Shown: one piece after another, positions 26,647 to 34,993 of the stretch
Position numbering within the stretch: position 1 is the first letter of the stretch
How the letters are laid out: the number at the start of each line of letters is the position of its first letter
NCBI RefSeq assembly: GCF_020103695.1
Contig: NZ_JAHXBF010000018.1
Location: 1 to 64,000, forward strand
Direction of reading: 5' to 3'
DNA from: Hyalangium versicolor
Lineage (GTDB): Bacteria; Myxococcota; Myxococcia; Myxococcales; Myxococcaceae
DNA length: 64,000 nucleotides
The notes under the pieces: model-generated
Database searches by the model: none
Seen by the model: the letters and a program-made list of their open reading frames with translations, nothing else
What the model was told of the DNA's origin: nothing
Program-made: the position numbers and the translations under genes

Positions 26647-27402
26647 TCACCCCCGCACGATCTCGATGCCTGCGTGCCGAAGGACCTGGAGAACCGCGTC
26701 CGGTGCGGCGCTGTCCGTCACCAGCCGGTCCACGAGCGAGAGTGGCCCAACGATGAACGGGGCGGTGGTGCCCAGCTTCTCTCCCGCGGCGACAACCATG
26801 ACCTCTGCCGCCGACCCCACCATGGCGCGTTTGACCTCGGCATCCTCGTGGGCGAAGACGCCCAGGCCGATGTCCGGGTGCACGCTCGCCGTCCCCAGCA
26901 CGCACAGGTCCGCGCGGATCCGGCGGTAGCCATCCACCGTCTCGGCCCCCGCCATGGCGAGCGACTCCTTGAGGAGCCGTCCCCCCAGCATGAGCACCTC
27001 CACCGTCGGGTGCTCCGCCAGGACCGAGGCCACCGGCAGGCTGTGGGTGACAACAGTCAGCGCCAGATCCCGAGGCATGTGCGTGGCGACCGCTGTGGCC
27101 GTAGTCCCCGCGTCGAAGAACACCACCTGTCCCGAGCGCAGGAAGCGCGCCGCAGTGGCGGCGATGGCGCTCTTCGCCTCCACTGACTCGCTCCGCCGTC
27201 CCGCGTAGGTGGGCGCGACAGGCGTCCGAGGCACCGCACCCCCGTACACCCGCCGCAGCAGTCCCTCCTCGGCCAGCTCCCGCAGGTCTCGCCGGATCGT
27301 GTCCTCCGACACGCCGAACTCCGCCGCCAGGGCGCTGGCCACGACCCGCTGGTCGCTCTCCAGGGTCTCCAGAATCTTCCTGCGCCGCTCCTCGGTGAGC
27401 AT
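26647..27402 (-). CDS. DeoR/GlpR family transcriptional regulator
   Basis: A 251-aa sugar-metabolism repressor. The N-terminal winged helix has the DeoR pattern (ERRRKILETLESDQRVV, FGVSEDTIRRDLRELAEEGLLRRVYGGAV). The C-terminal DeoR sensor domain (VVFFDAGTTATAVATHM, TVVTHSLPVAS, LGGRLLKESLAMAG) binds a sugar phosphate effector. It is divergent from the HAD phosphatase gene and the MFS gene across 58 bp; the inverted repeat there is a plausible operator, so I expect it to repress those genes and itself. The 3' end is duplicated at 25870. Confidence 0.92.
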   Translation of the reverse strand: MLTEERRRKILETLESDQRVVASALAAEFGVSEDTIRRDLRELAEEGLLRRVYGGAVPRTPVAPTYAGRRSESVEAKSAIAATAARFLRSGQVVFFDAGTTATAVATHMPRDLALTVVTHSLPVASVLAEHPTVEVLMLGGRLLKESLAMAGAETVDGYRRIRADLCVLGTASVHPDIGLGVFAHEDAEVKRAMVGSAAEVMVVAAGEKLGTTAPFIVGPLSLVDRLVTDSAAPDAVLQVLRHAGIEIVRG

Positions 27403-27424
27403 CCGGCCAACCTACCATCCCCAT

Positions 27425-27444
27425 TCGGGCTTGAATTCGCCCGA
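27425..27444. promoter_or_regulatory. Inverted repeat between DeoR and HAD genes
   Basis: TCGGGC at 27425-27430 and GCCCGA at 27439-27444 form perfect arms around an 8-bp centre that itself contains GAATTC. It lies in the 58-bp divergent gap, the expected place for a DeoR operator. Assignment is by position and symmetry only. Confidence 0.5.
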
Positions 27445-27460
27445 TCATGCCGATTACTTC

Positions 27461-28159
27461 ATGAACATGCACGATTCGGCGCAAACAGGTACCCTGACTT
27501 CACGTTCTTACCCGTTTGCAGCGGTTCTGTTCGACCTGGACGGCGTCATCATCGACACGACCGAGCTGCACTACCGGGTGTGGGAGGAGTTCGCGCGAGC
27601 GCACGGCCGTGTCCTCTACCGGGACGAATTGCAGGCCACCAACGGGCGCAGGGCCGGGGAGGTGATGCGCGCCTGGTTCGGCGAAGGGCTGAGCGATCAG
27701 GAGATCTCCGCCCTGGTGCAGGAGCGCGAAACGCTGTTCAACCGGCGGCTCGCGACCGAACCGGTCTCAGAGGTGCCCGGCGTACGGGAGTTCCTGGAGG
27801 ACCTGCGACGAGCAGGAGTGCCCCGAGCGGTGGGAACGAGCGCAGTGCCCATGAACGCCGAACTCGCCCTGTCGCGCCTGGGCCTGCAGGAGATGTTCGA
27901 CGCGCGGGTGACAGCGGCGGATGTCTCCCGGGGCAAGCCGGATCCCGAGGTGTATCTGAAGGCGGCCTCGGCGCTCGGAGTGGCGCCCACCGAGTGCCTC
28001 GTGGTCGAGGACGCAGTGCTCGGAGTCCGTGCCGCCCGAGCCGCGGGCGCCCGCTGCGTCGCGTTGACCACCACGTTCCCGCGCGACGTGTTGCTCCAAG
28101 AAGCGCCGCAGTGGCTCGCGGAAGACTTCCGAACCCTCCCCGCCCCCGTCGCCCTCTAG
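27461..28159 (+). CDS. HAD hydrolase, beta-phosphoglucomutase-like
   Basis: A 232-aa HAD superfamily enzyme with a helical cap. Motif I is VLFDLDGVIIDT (nucleophile Asp and acid/base Asp), motif II is VGTSAVPM, motif III Lys lies in SRGKPDPEVY, and motif IV is VEDAVLGVRAA. This set fits phosphatases or mutases on sugar phosphates. Control by a DeoR regulator and linkage to a transporter agree with a sugar-phosphate substrate, though which one is unknown. ATGs at 27461 and 27467 are both possible; no clear RBS precedes either, so the mRNA may be close to leaderless. Confidence 0.88.
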   Translation: MNMHDSAQTGTLTSRSYPFAAVLFDLDGVIIDTTELHYRVWEEFARAHGRVLYRDELQATNGRRAGEVMRAWFGEGLSDQEISALVQERETLFNRRLATEPVSEVPGVREFLEDLRRAGVPRAVGTSAVPMNAELALSRLGLQEMFDARVTAADVSRGKPDPEVYLKAASALGVAPTECLVVEDAVLGVRAARAAGARCVALTTTFPRDVLLQEAPQWLAEDFRTLPAPVAL

Positions 28160-28177
28160 CGCGCCCCTGGATTTCCC

Positions 28178-29398
28178 ATGCATTCCCCTGTTGCCACCTC
28201 CACCTCCGTCTCCCTGTCTACCGTGTCACGGGCCCAGGCCCGCTGGACCGAGTTCGCGCTGGCGCTCGGCGGCTTCGCCATCGGGACGAGTGAGTTCTCG
28301 ATCATGGGCCTCCTGCCAGACGTCGCCCGGGAAGTGCATGTCTCCGTGCCCCGGGCGGGGTATCTCATCAGCGCCTACGCGCTGGGGGTGATGATCGGGG
28401 CGCCCCTGCTCGCGGTGGCCTGCGCCCGGGTGCCAAGACACCGCTTGCTGCTGGGCTTGATGGCGGCCATCTCGCTCGGCAACGTCCTGAGCGCGATGGC
28501 TCCTTCGTACGAGAGCCTGCTCGTGCTGCGCTTCCTCACCGGCCTCCCCCATGGAACCTTCTTCGGCGTGGCGGCGTTGGTGGTGGCGGAGTTCGCAGGC
28601 CCTGATGCGCGTGCGCGGGCAGTGGGGCGGGTCATGCTCGGGCTGACGATCGCCTGTGTCGTGGGCTCGCCCCTGGCCACCGGGATTGGCCAGGTCGCGA
28701 GCTGGCGCACCGCCTACCTGCTCATCGGTGCGCTCGCGGCATGCTCGTGGGTGCTCACGGTGGTGCACATTCCACGGATGCGTGCCATTGAGGGCGCCAG
28801 TCCACTGCGCGAGTTGGGCGCACTCAAGCGCGTGCAAGTCTGGTTGACGTTGGGCGTGGGCTCGGTCGGCTTCGGTGGGCTGTTCGCCGTGTATACATAC
28901 ATCACGCCGACGTTGACCGAGCTCTCGGGCATGCGGCTGGCCCTCGTGCCCCTGGTGCTGTCAGGCGTGGGCCTCGGCATGGTGGTAGGCAATCTCGTGG
29001 GCGCTTCTTTCGCGGACCGCTCGTTGCCCAGAACGATCGTCGCGGCGCTGCTGTGGAACGTCGCCACGCTCGTGGCCTTCTGGTTCACCGCGCGCAATTC
29101 CTGGGCGGTGTCACTGTCCGCATTCGCGCTCGGCATGGGCTTCGCGTTGGTTCCGGCGCTGCAAACGCGGCTCATGGACGTCGCCGCAGGCGCACAGACG
29201 CTGGCCGCGTCGCTCAATCACTCGGCCTTCAACCTCGCCAACGCGCTCGGTGCCTGGTTCGGCAGTCTGGTGATCGCGGCCGGCTGGGGCTGGAACTCCA
29301 CCGGCGCGGTGGGCGCCGCCATGGCTGTCGCGGGACTGCTCCTGTTCGGGGTAGCAGTCAGCCTGGAGCGACAGCAGCGCGCCCATGGACTCGCTTGA
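28178..29398 (+). CDS. MFS transporter, DHA1/AraJ-like
   Basis: A 406-aa inner-membrane permease with about 12 hydrophobic segments. The conserved N-terminal signature IGTSEFSIMGLLPDVA and GYLISAYALGVMIGAPLLA are typical of the AraJ/YdhP/PbuE-type drug:H+ antiporter-1 group that exports sugars, nucleosides or drugs. A motif-A-like loop follows TM2 (ACARVPRHRLLLG). It begins 18 bp after the HAD gene and is almost certainly co-transcribed with it under the DeoR regulator. The substrate is probably an arabinose-like sugar, a nucleoside or a toxic derivative; the sequence does not decide. Confidence 0.9.
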   Translation: MHSPVATSTSVSLSTVSRAQARWTEFALALGGFAIGTSEFSIMGLLPDVAREVHVSVPRAGYLISAYALGVMIGAPLLAVACARVPRHRLLLGLMAAISLGNVLSAMAPSYESLLVLRFLTGLPHGTFFGVAALVVAEFAGPDARARAVGRVMLGLTIACVVGSPLATGIGQVASWRTAYLLIGALAACSWVLTVVHIPRMRAIEGASPLRELGALKRVQVWLTLGVGSVGFGGLFAVYTYITPTLTELSGMRLALVPLVLSGVGLGMVVGNLVGASFADRSLPRTIVAALLWNVATLVAFWFTARNSWAVSLSAFALGMGFALVPALQTRLMDVAAGAQTLAASLNHSAFNLANALGAWFGSLVIAAGWGWNSTGAVGAAMAVAGLLLFGVAVSLERQQRAHGLA

Positions 29399-29406
29399 AG
29401 AGGGCT

Positions 29407-29430
29407 GGAGCCCCAGGTGTCTGGGACTCC
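29407..29430. terminator. Weak hairpin between convergent genes
   Basis: GGAG-CC-CCAG pairs with CTGG-GA-CTCC around a GTGT loop, with an internal mismatch, in the 48-bp gap between the convergent MFS and lipoprotein genes. There is no T tract; possibly a bidirectional stop. Confidence 0.35.
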
Positions 29431-29446
29431 GAAACCCCACCAGCGA

Positions 29447-29875
29447 CTACTGCTTGGAGATGCCTCCCCTGCGGCAGTATCCGCCCGGGCCGTCCACACA
29501 GTAGAACCCCGCCGGGCAATTCCCCTCCTCGTCACACTGCGGCAGCATCGCATCGACAACACCCTTGCGGCAGTATCCGCCCGGGCCGTTGACGCAGTAG
29601 AACCCCGCCGGGCAATTCCCCTCCTCGTCACACTGCGGCAGCATCGCGTCGACAACACCCTTGCGACACGTTCCGCCAGGGCCGCCCACGCAATAGAACC
29701 CCGCCGGGCAATTCCCCGCTGCGTCACACTGCGGCAGCATCGCGTCGACCTCTCCTGGCTGCGCCACTCCCTTCTCGGGCGACAGAGAGGAATCATCCGC
29801 ATCAACCGTGCCGCCACAGGCACTCACTGCAAAGGCTACCGCGAGGAAAGCAGCACTCAGCCAACGCTTCATCAT
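29447..29875 (-). CDS. Lipoprotein with three Cys-rich 32-aa repeats
   Basis: A 142-aa secreted lipoprotein. AAGGAG seven bases upstream supports the first of two adjacent ATGs. The signal peptide MMKRWLSAAFLAVAFAVSAC ends in a lipobox Cys. After a short acidic linker come three tandem repeats with the pattern VDAMLPQCD, EEGNCPAGFYC, V-x-GPGGYCRKG. Each carries four Cys that could form two disulphides, giving a knottin- or EGF-like module. There is no Lys or His cluster suggesting metal binding. The function is unknown; similar short repeat lipoproteins of myxobacteria are surface exposed. Confidence 0.85.
   Translation of the reverse strand: MMKRWLSAAFLAVAFAVSACGGTVDADDSSLSPEKGVAQPGEVDAMLPQCDAAGNCPAGFYCVGGPGGTCRKGVVDAMLPQCDEEGNCPAGFYCVNGPGGYCRKGVVDAMLPQCDEEGNCPAGFYCVDGPGGYCRRGGISKQ
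29471..29758 (-). repeat. Three tandem 96-bp coding repeats
   Basis: Units begin at 29471, 29567 and 29663, with an exact 96-bp period (32 codons). Units 1 and 2 are nearly identical at DNA level; unit 3 is more diverged. The identity points to recent duplication inside the lipoprotein gene. Confidence 0.9.
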
Positions 29876-30012
29876 GTTCAAGCTCCTTGGGGAGTGAGGC
29901 GCGCGCCATCTTAGCGCCAACAGAGCGTCTGTCATTTTGGCTGAACCCGAAGAACGCCCAGCCATGGAAAAGACTGCTGAGCGCGGAATGGCCAGACTGT
30001 CTTTCGAATCAA

Positions 30013-33000
30013 CTAGACAGCCAGCGGAAGGCAAACGGTGAACTCCGCCCCCCGGCCGGGCCCCTCACTGGCGGCATGGACCTCGCCCCCGTGGAGCTCC
30101 ACCAGCCGCCGCACCAGCGTCAGGCCCAATCCCAGACCTCCGGTGGTCCGATCTACCGAGGGAGTCACCTGCACGAAGAGCTCGAAGATCTGCTCCAGCA
30201 TGTCCGAGGGGATTCCCCGCCCGGAGTCACGCACCCGAAGGACGCCCCACCTGCGCCCCTCTCGAACCTCCGTGCTCAAATCGACCCACACCCGCCCTCT
30301 CTCGTCCGTATAGCGCGCGGCGTTGGTGAGCAGGTTCACCACCACCTGCTCGATGCGCGTGGCATCCGCATGCAATGGCAGCGGCGAAGTCGGCAGGCGC
30401 ACCTCCAGCTCGTGGCCCAAAGCCTCCAACGCCGGGCGGGCCGCCTCCAACGCGTTCTCGACCAGCTTCACGAAATCCACGTCGCGCTTCTTCAGCTCCA
30501 CCCGCCCCTGGGTGATCCGGGCCACGTCCAACAGGTCCTCCACCATCCTCGTGAGGTGTGACAGCTGGCGGCGAGCCATGTCGCGATGGTGGCCCATCCG
30601 CTCTGGGCGCGTATCCGGGCGCTCCAGCAACGTGAGCGCCAGGCTGATGGCAGCCAGGGGATTCCTCAGCTCGTGGGCCAGCATGGCGAGGAACTCGTCC
30701 TTGCGGCGAGCCGCCAGTTGGAGCTCCGTGGTCAGGGTCTCCGCGCGCCGCAGCGCCTTCACCTGCTCCGTCACCTCGACCGCCACGGTCAGGACGGAAA
30801 CCACCTCCCCCTGCTCGTCCAACAGCGGCTGGCAGGTGAAATGGAAGTACACGTCCTCCAGCCTGCCCCCGCGAACCAGGGCGATCTTGTCGGCCTCCGC
30901 GACAAAGGGTTGCCGGCTGGAGACCACGCCGCGCAGCATCGCGAAAACCGGCGCGTCCTTCGCGAGCTCGGGGAAGACGTCGCGCACGGGACGCCCGAGG
31001 GTCTGCGCCTCGGTGCGGCCCATCATCTCCAGGTAGCGGGGATTGGCCAGCTGGTACGTGAAGTCGCCCGGAGAGACCAGGGAGATCGCCACAGGCGCCT
31101 GGCGGAAGAGCGCCTGCAACTGGATCCGGAGCGCCTCCTCCGCTCGCCTTCGCCGGGAGAGCTCGAGGTGGACGCCCACGCGCGCCAGAAGCTCGGTCGC
31201 GGCGAAGGGCTTGACCAGGTAGTCGTCAGCGCCGGCCTGCAAGCTGCCCGTGCGCTCTTCCTCACCTGCGCGCGCCGAGAGCATCACCACCGGCACACTT
31301 CGCGTGGCGGGCTCCTTCCGGAGCGCCTGCAGCAACGCAAAGCCATCCATCACCGGCATCATGGCGTCGGTCAGCACCATGTCGGGCGTCCGGGCGCGCA
31401 CCCGCTCCAGCGCGGCCGCGCCGTTCGGCACCGTCTCCACCTCCAGGCCCTGCGCCTCGAGCAGTCGCCGCATGTAGGCACGCATGTCCGCGTTGTCGTC
31501 CACCAGGAGGACGTGACCCGCCATCCCCCCGGGGGAGGCTCCTTCCTCAGCCGGAGCTGTCCGCGGCGGATCCAACCACTGCGTCGCCTCACCGATGAAC
31601 TGCGCCGCGGTCAGACGCGTGGTGGGCTGGGCCGCGTCGCTGCGGACCCGCTCCGGCGGCAGGTGCGCCGCGCCCAGGGGGAGCGTGATCTCGAACCTCG
31701 AGCCTTGCCCGACCTCGCTCTCCGCCGTCACGGCCCCGCCGTGCAGCGCCACCAGATCCCTCACCAGCGCCAGACCAATCCCGCTGCCCTCGAAGCTCCG
31801 TCCCTTGGCGCTCTCCACGCGGTGGAAGCGCTCGAAGACATGAGGCAGCTCGGAGGCCAAAATCCCCACGCCGGTGTCCTCCACGCGGATGCAGGCGCCT
31901 CCACCCATCTCCCGCGCTGTCACCCGGACCTCGCCCTTCAGCGTGAACTTGAAGGCATTGGAGAGCAGGTTGAAGATGATCTTCTCCCACAGCCCGGGAT
32001 CCACGTAGGCGGGCTGCGAGAGCGGTGGACAGTCGATCGACAGCCGGAGCCCACCCTGCTCCATCAGCGACTGGAAGCTGCTGGCCAGCTCCGTGGTGAA
32101 GGAGGAGAGATCCGTCGGCTGGAAGGTGGCCTGAATCCGGCCGGACTCGAGCCGCGCGAAGTCGAGCAGGTTGTTCACCAGCCGCAGGAGGCGAAGCTGG
32201 TTGCGGTGGACGGTGCGCAGCGCTTCGCCTTCGAGACGGGGGTTCGCCGAGCGGAGCGCCTCCTCGGTGGGGCCGAGCATCAGCGTCAGCGGCGTGCGGA
32301 ACTCATGGCTGACGTTGGAGAAGAAGGCCGTCTTGGCGCGGTCCAGCGCCGCCAGCTCCTCGGATCGGGCCTTCTCCCGCTCCCAGGCCCGAGCCCGGCT
32401 CAGCGCGCTCACCCACTGCACGCCGACCAGCTCCACGAACTGCCGAAGCTCCTCGTCCACCGGCCGCCGAGGGCTCAGCCCCGCCACCAGCAGCGCGGCG
32501 ATCCGGTCCTGGTGGCCCTCGCGCAGCGGCAGGACGAGGGCGCGCTCCGTGGGCTCCGGCCAGGGTGTCCCGGGCAGGAACCCCAGTGACTCGCGCAGGC
32601 CCTCGCGCAGCTGCGGCTGGCCGGTGGCGATCGCCGCAGTGAAACCCCAGGGGTCCGTGGCGCCACCTCGTCCGACCGGGATGCTCACTGGCGCCCCCGT
32701 GCCGCCAGGCTCCAGCCCGGTGTGCGCGATGAGCGAGGCGGCCTGACGCTCGTCGTCGTACATGTAGAGGAGCGCAAACGGCAGATCCTCGCGATCCTGC
32801 TCCAGCACACGGGCCGCCATCCGCGACACCTCGAGATCATTGGTCGCATGGGTGGTCTGCGAGGCCAGGTCCGAGAGGACTCGGAGGCGGCGCTCGCCCA
32901 CGTAGCGGCGCGTCGTCTCGGTGACCGCGGTGAAGATGCCCGACACCCCGCCGTGCTCATCCGTCACCGGGCTCAACGAGTACGAGAAGTAGCACTCCTC

Positions 33001-33432
33001 GGTGAAACCGTAGCGGTTGAGCAGCATCAGCTGATCATCCGACCACGTCGCCTCGCCCGTGGAGTGCACGCGCTCGAGCATCTTGCCGAACACCTCCCGG
33101 ATCTCCGCCCAGACGATGCCCGCGCGGGTCCCCAGCGCCTCGGGGTGCTTGTTCCCAATGAGGGGGCGCCATGCATCGTTGTAGAGGAGGAGGAAGTCCT
33201 CTCCCCAATACAGGACGATCGGGTGCTTGGACGAGAGGCAGATCTGCACCGTGGTCCGCAGCTCACCGGGCCAGCGCTCGCGAGGCCCCAGAGACGTCCG
33301 CGACCAGTCGAAGTCGCGGATCCGCCGGGTCATCTCCGAGTCTCCGACAAGCCACTCCCGCGCGAGTGGGGACTCACGTGAGTCGCTCGCGGGGGGGCTC
33401 CGCGTGTCGTGTTTCAAGCCGTCTCTGCTCAC
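30013..33432 (-). CDS. Hybrid histidine kinase with two kinase modules
   Basis: A ~1139-aa soluble sensor. In order: PAS (LGPRERWPGELRT, VLYWGEDFLLLYND), GAF (~200-350), HisKA (FFSNVSHEFRTPLTLML), HATPase (FNLLSNAFKF, VEDTGVGIL, GSGIGLALVRDL), receiver (LLVDDNADMRAYM, LTDAMMPVMDG, YLVKPFAA), second PAS (LVSPGDFTYQLANPRYLEM), second HisKA (LAMLAHELRNPLAAI) and second HATPase (NLLTNAARYTD, GLGLGLTLVRRL). Both His phospho-acceptors and the receiver Asp are present. No membrane segment is seen. The start is uncertain: GTG at 33432 is used; TTG at 33450 or 33417 are alternatives. The receiver between two complete kinases suggests an internal relay. Confidence 0.92.
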   Translation of the reverse strand: MSRDGLKHDTRSPPASDSRESPLAREWLVGDSEMTRRIRDFDWSRTSLGPRERWPGELRTTVQICLSSKHPIVLYWGEDFLLLYNDAWRPLIGNKHPEALGTRAGIVWAEIREVFGKMLERVHSTGEATWSDDQLMLLNRYGFTEECYFSYSLSPVTDEHGGVSGIFTAVTETTRRYVGERRLRVLSDLASQTTHATNDLEVSRMAARVLEQDREDLPFALLYMYDDERQAASLIAHTGLEPGGTGAPVSIPVGRGGATDPWGFTAAIATGQPQLREGLRESLGFLPGTPWPEPTERALVLPLREGHQDRIAALLVAGLSPRRPVDEELRQFVELVGVQWVSALSRARAWEREKARSEELAALDRAKTAFFSNVSHEFRTPLTLMLGPTEEALRSANPRLEGEALRTVHRNQLRLLRLVNNLLDFARLESGRIQATFQPTDLSSFTTELASSFQSLMEQGGLRLSIDCPPLSQPAYVDPGLWEKIIFNLLSNAFKFTLKGEVRVTAREMGGGACIRVEDTGVGILASELPHVFERFHRVESAKGRSFEGSGIGLALVRDLVALHGGAVTAESEVGQGSRFEITLPLGAAHLPPERVRSDAAQPTTRLTAAQFIGEATQWLDPPRTAPAEEGASPGGMAGHVLLVDDNADMRAYMRRLLEAQGLEVETVPNGAAALERVRARTPDMVLTDAMMPVMDGFALLQALRKEPATRSVPVVMLSARAGEEERTGSLQAGADDYLVKPFAATELLARVGVHLELSRRRRAEEALRIQLQALFRQAPVAISLVSPGDFTYQLANPRYLEMMGRTEAQTLGRPVRDVFPELAKDAPVFAMLRGVVSSRQPFVAEADKIALVRGGRLEDVYFHFTCQPLLDEQGEVVSVLTVAVEVTEQVKALRRAETLTTELQLAARRKDEFLAMLAHELRNPLAAISLALTLLERPDTRPERMGHHRDMARRQLSHLTRMVEDLLDVARITQGRVELKKRDVDFVKLVENALEAARPALEALGHELEVRLPTSPLPLHADATRIEQVVVNLLTNAARYTDERGRVWVDLSTEVREGRRWGVLRVRDSGRGIPSDMLEQIFELFVQVTPSVDRTTGGLGLGLTLVRRLVELHGGEVHAASEGPGRGAEFTVCLPLAV

Positions 33433-33549
33433 TGGAAGGCAACCTAGCAACTGCCTTCGCGCGTGGCAGTCCCTCCCAAGGGAGCGTCCAGCAGCCCACA
33501 GTCAAGCCCGAGCGGAGTCCCCGCCGCTTCGTCTCTCGGGAGACCCTGA

Positions 33550-34923
33550 TCAGGCCCCCCGGATGGAGTTGCCCTCACGCCCCGGCGCACCCAGGACCAC
33601 GCCGAGCGCCGCCACGGCGGTGAGGCATGCAGCCAGGGTGAACTGCAGGGCGAAGTGCCCTCGGACGAGCGACATGGCCGCGACCGCCAGCGCGCCCCCG
33701 AGCAGCCGCGTGGCATAGAGGCTGCTGGTGATGATGCCTCGGTAGTGCCAAGGCGCGCGAGACTGCGGGCCGAGCAGCGAAGTGCTCGCGGCGGGCCCCA
33801 GCCCCATGCCCAGCACCGCCAGCGAGGCGAAGGTGGCTCCCGCGCCCCACCCCTGCGAGGCCGCCAGGGCCAGGAGCCCGGCGCCGCTGGCCGCCAGCAC
33901 GAAACCCAGCCCCGCACTGAGGCGCATGCCGCCTCGCACCAGCAGCTTCACGCCAATGGTGGAACCCACCGACCACCCCACGAGCATGGGCACCAACGCC
34001 AGGCCCGCGCTGATGGGCGTGTGTCCGCCCTGCTCCGTCATCCACAGCGGCACCCAGGCGGACATGGTGTAGAGCAGCGCGCCGGCGAACAGTCCGCCGC
34101 CAATGCCGCTGAGCACGGTTCGATCCCGCAGCAGCTCCCTCGGCAGCACGGGCGAGGCTGTCACCCGCTGCTGGCGGACCAGGCCCACGCCCACCGCCAC
34201 GGCGCCCAGCGCGCACAACTCCCGCGCCCAGGCGGCACCCGGCTCGAGGGCGAAGAGGAGCAGCGCCGCGCACGTTCCAAGCAGCACCGGGCCCCAGGCG
34301 CCCAGCGCACCCTCCGTTCGCCTCGGCGGATCCCGATATGAGAGGTGCAGCAACCCCGCCGCGAGCAACCCCACGGGCACGTTCACCAGGAACACCCACC
34401 GCCAGGAGGCGTGCATCACGATCCATCCGCCGATGAGGGGCCCCAGCGCGTTGGCGGCGCCCCACGCCCCGGTGAAGATTCCCTGGATCGCGGCGCGCTC
34501 GCGCAAGGTGTAGAGGTCCGCGCTGATGGTCAGCGTCGTCGGCTGGAGCGCTCCGGCGCCCAGGCCCTGGGCCACACGGAAGGCGATGAGCGCGGGCACC
34601 GACGTGGCCAGTCCGCACAGCGCCGAGCCCACCAGGAACAGGGCCATGCCGGTCAGGAAGATGGGCTTGCGGCCCAGGCGATCCGCCAGCTTGCCGGAGA
34701 TGAGCACGCCCAGGGTGGAGGCGAAGAGGAAGGCGGAGAACACCCAGGAATACAGCTCCTGGTTGCCCAGCTCGCGGGTGATGACGGGCATGGCGCTCGT
34801 CACCACCGTGCCCTCGAAGGCGCTGACCACCAGGGCCAGCAGCACCGCTCCGGTGGCGACCCGCCTCGTGGCCCCCGTGTGCGTCCGGACCTCCTGCTCC
34901 ACCGTCATCCCGCTTCCATCCAT
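33550..34923 (-). CDS. MFS multidrug transporter, DHA2/EmrB-like
   Basis: A 457-aa permease with about 14 hydrophobic segments, matching the 14-TM drug:H+ antiporter-2 group. Motif A is SGKLADRLGRKPIFLTGM; motif C-type GPLIGGWIVMHASWRWVFLVNVPVG is also typical; LGAGALQPTTLTISADLY is a further signature. It should export drugs or dyes using the proton gradient. The ATG at 34923 is favoured; ATGs at 34932 and 34908 are possible. It is divergent from a LysR gene with a perfect palindrome between them, so that regulator probably controls it. Confidence 0.9.
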   Translation of the reverse strand: MDGSGMTVEQEVRTHTGATRRVATGAVLLALVVSAFEGTVVTSAMPVITRELGNQELYSWVFSAFLFASTLGVLISGKLADRLGRKPIFLTGMALFLVGSALCGLATSVPALIAFRVAQGLGAGALQPTTLTISADLYTLRERAAIQGIFTGAWGAANALGPLIGGWIVMHASWRWVFLVNVPVGLLAAGLLHLSYRDPPRRTEGALGAWGPVLLGTCAALLLFALEPGAAWARELCALGAVAVGVGLVRQQRVTASPVLPRELLRDRTVLSGIGGGLFAGALLYTMSAWVPLWMTEQGGHTPISAGLALVPMLVGWSVGSTIGVKLLVRGGMRLSAGLGFVLAASGAGLLALAASQGWGAGATFASLAVLGMGLGPAASTSLLGPQSRAPWHYRGIITSSLYATRLLGGALAVAAMSLVRGHFALQFTLAACLTAVAALGVVLGAPGREGNSIRGA

Positions 34924-34949
34924 GCTCACCATATAAGCGGCCGGGTGCC

Positions 34950-34973
34950 ATGCGGAAATTGCATGTTCCGCAT
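34950..34973. promoter_or_regulatory. Perfect palindrome, likely LysR operator
   Basis: ATGCGGAA (34950-34957) and TTCCGCAT (34966-34973) are perfect inverted arms around 8 bp, midway between the divergent MFS and LysR starts. A further CCGCAT half-site lies across the LysR start codon (~34991). Arm length and spacing fit LysR-type binding sites. Confidence 0.7.
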
Positions 34974-34993
34974 ACAGTGGTTGCGAGAACCGC

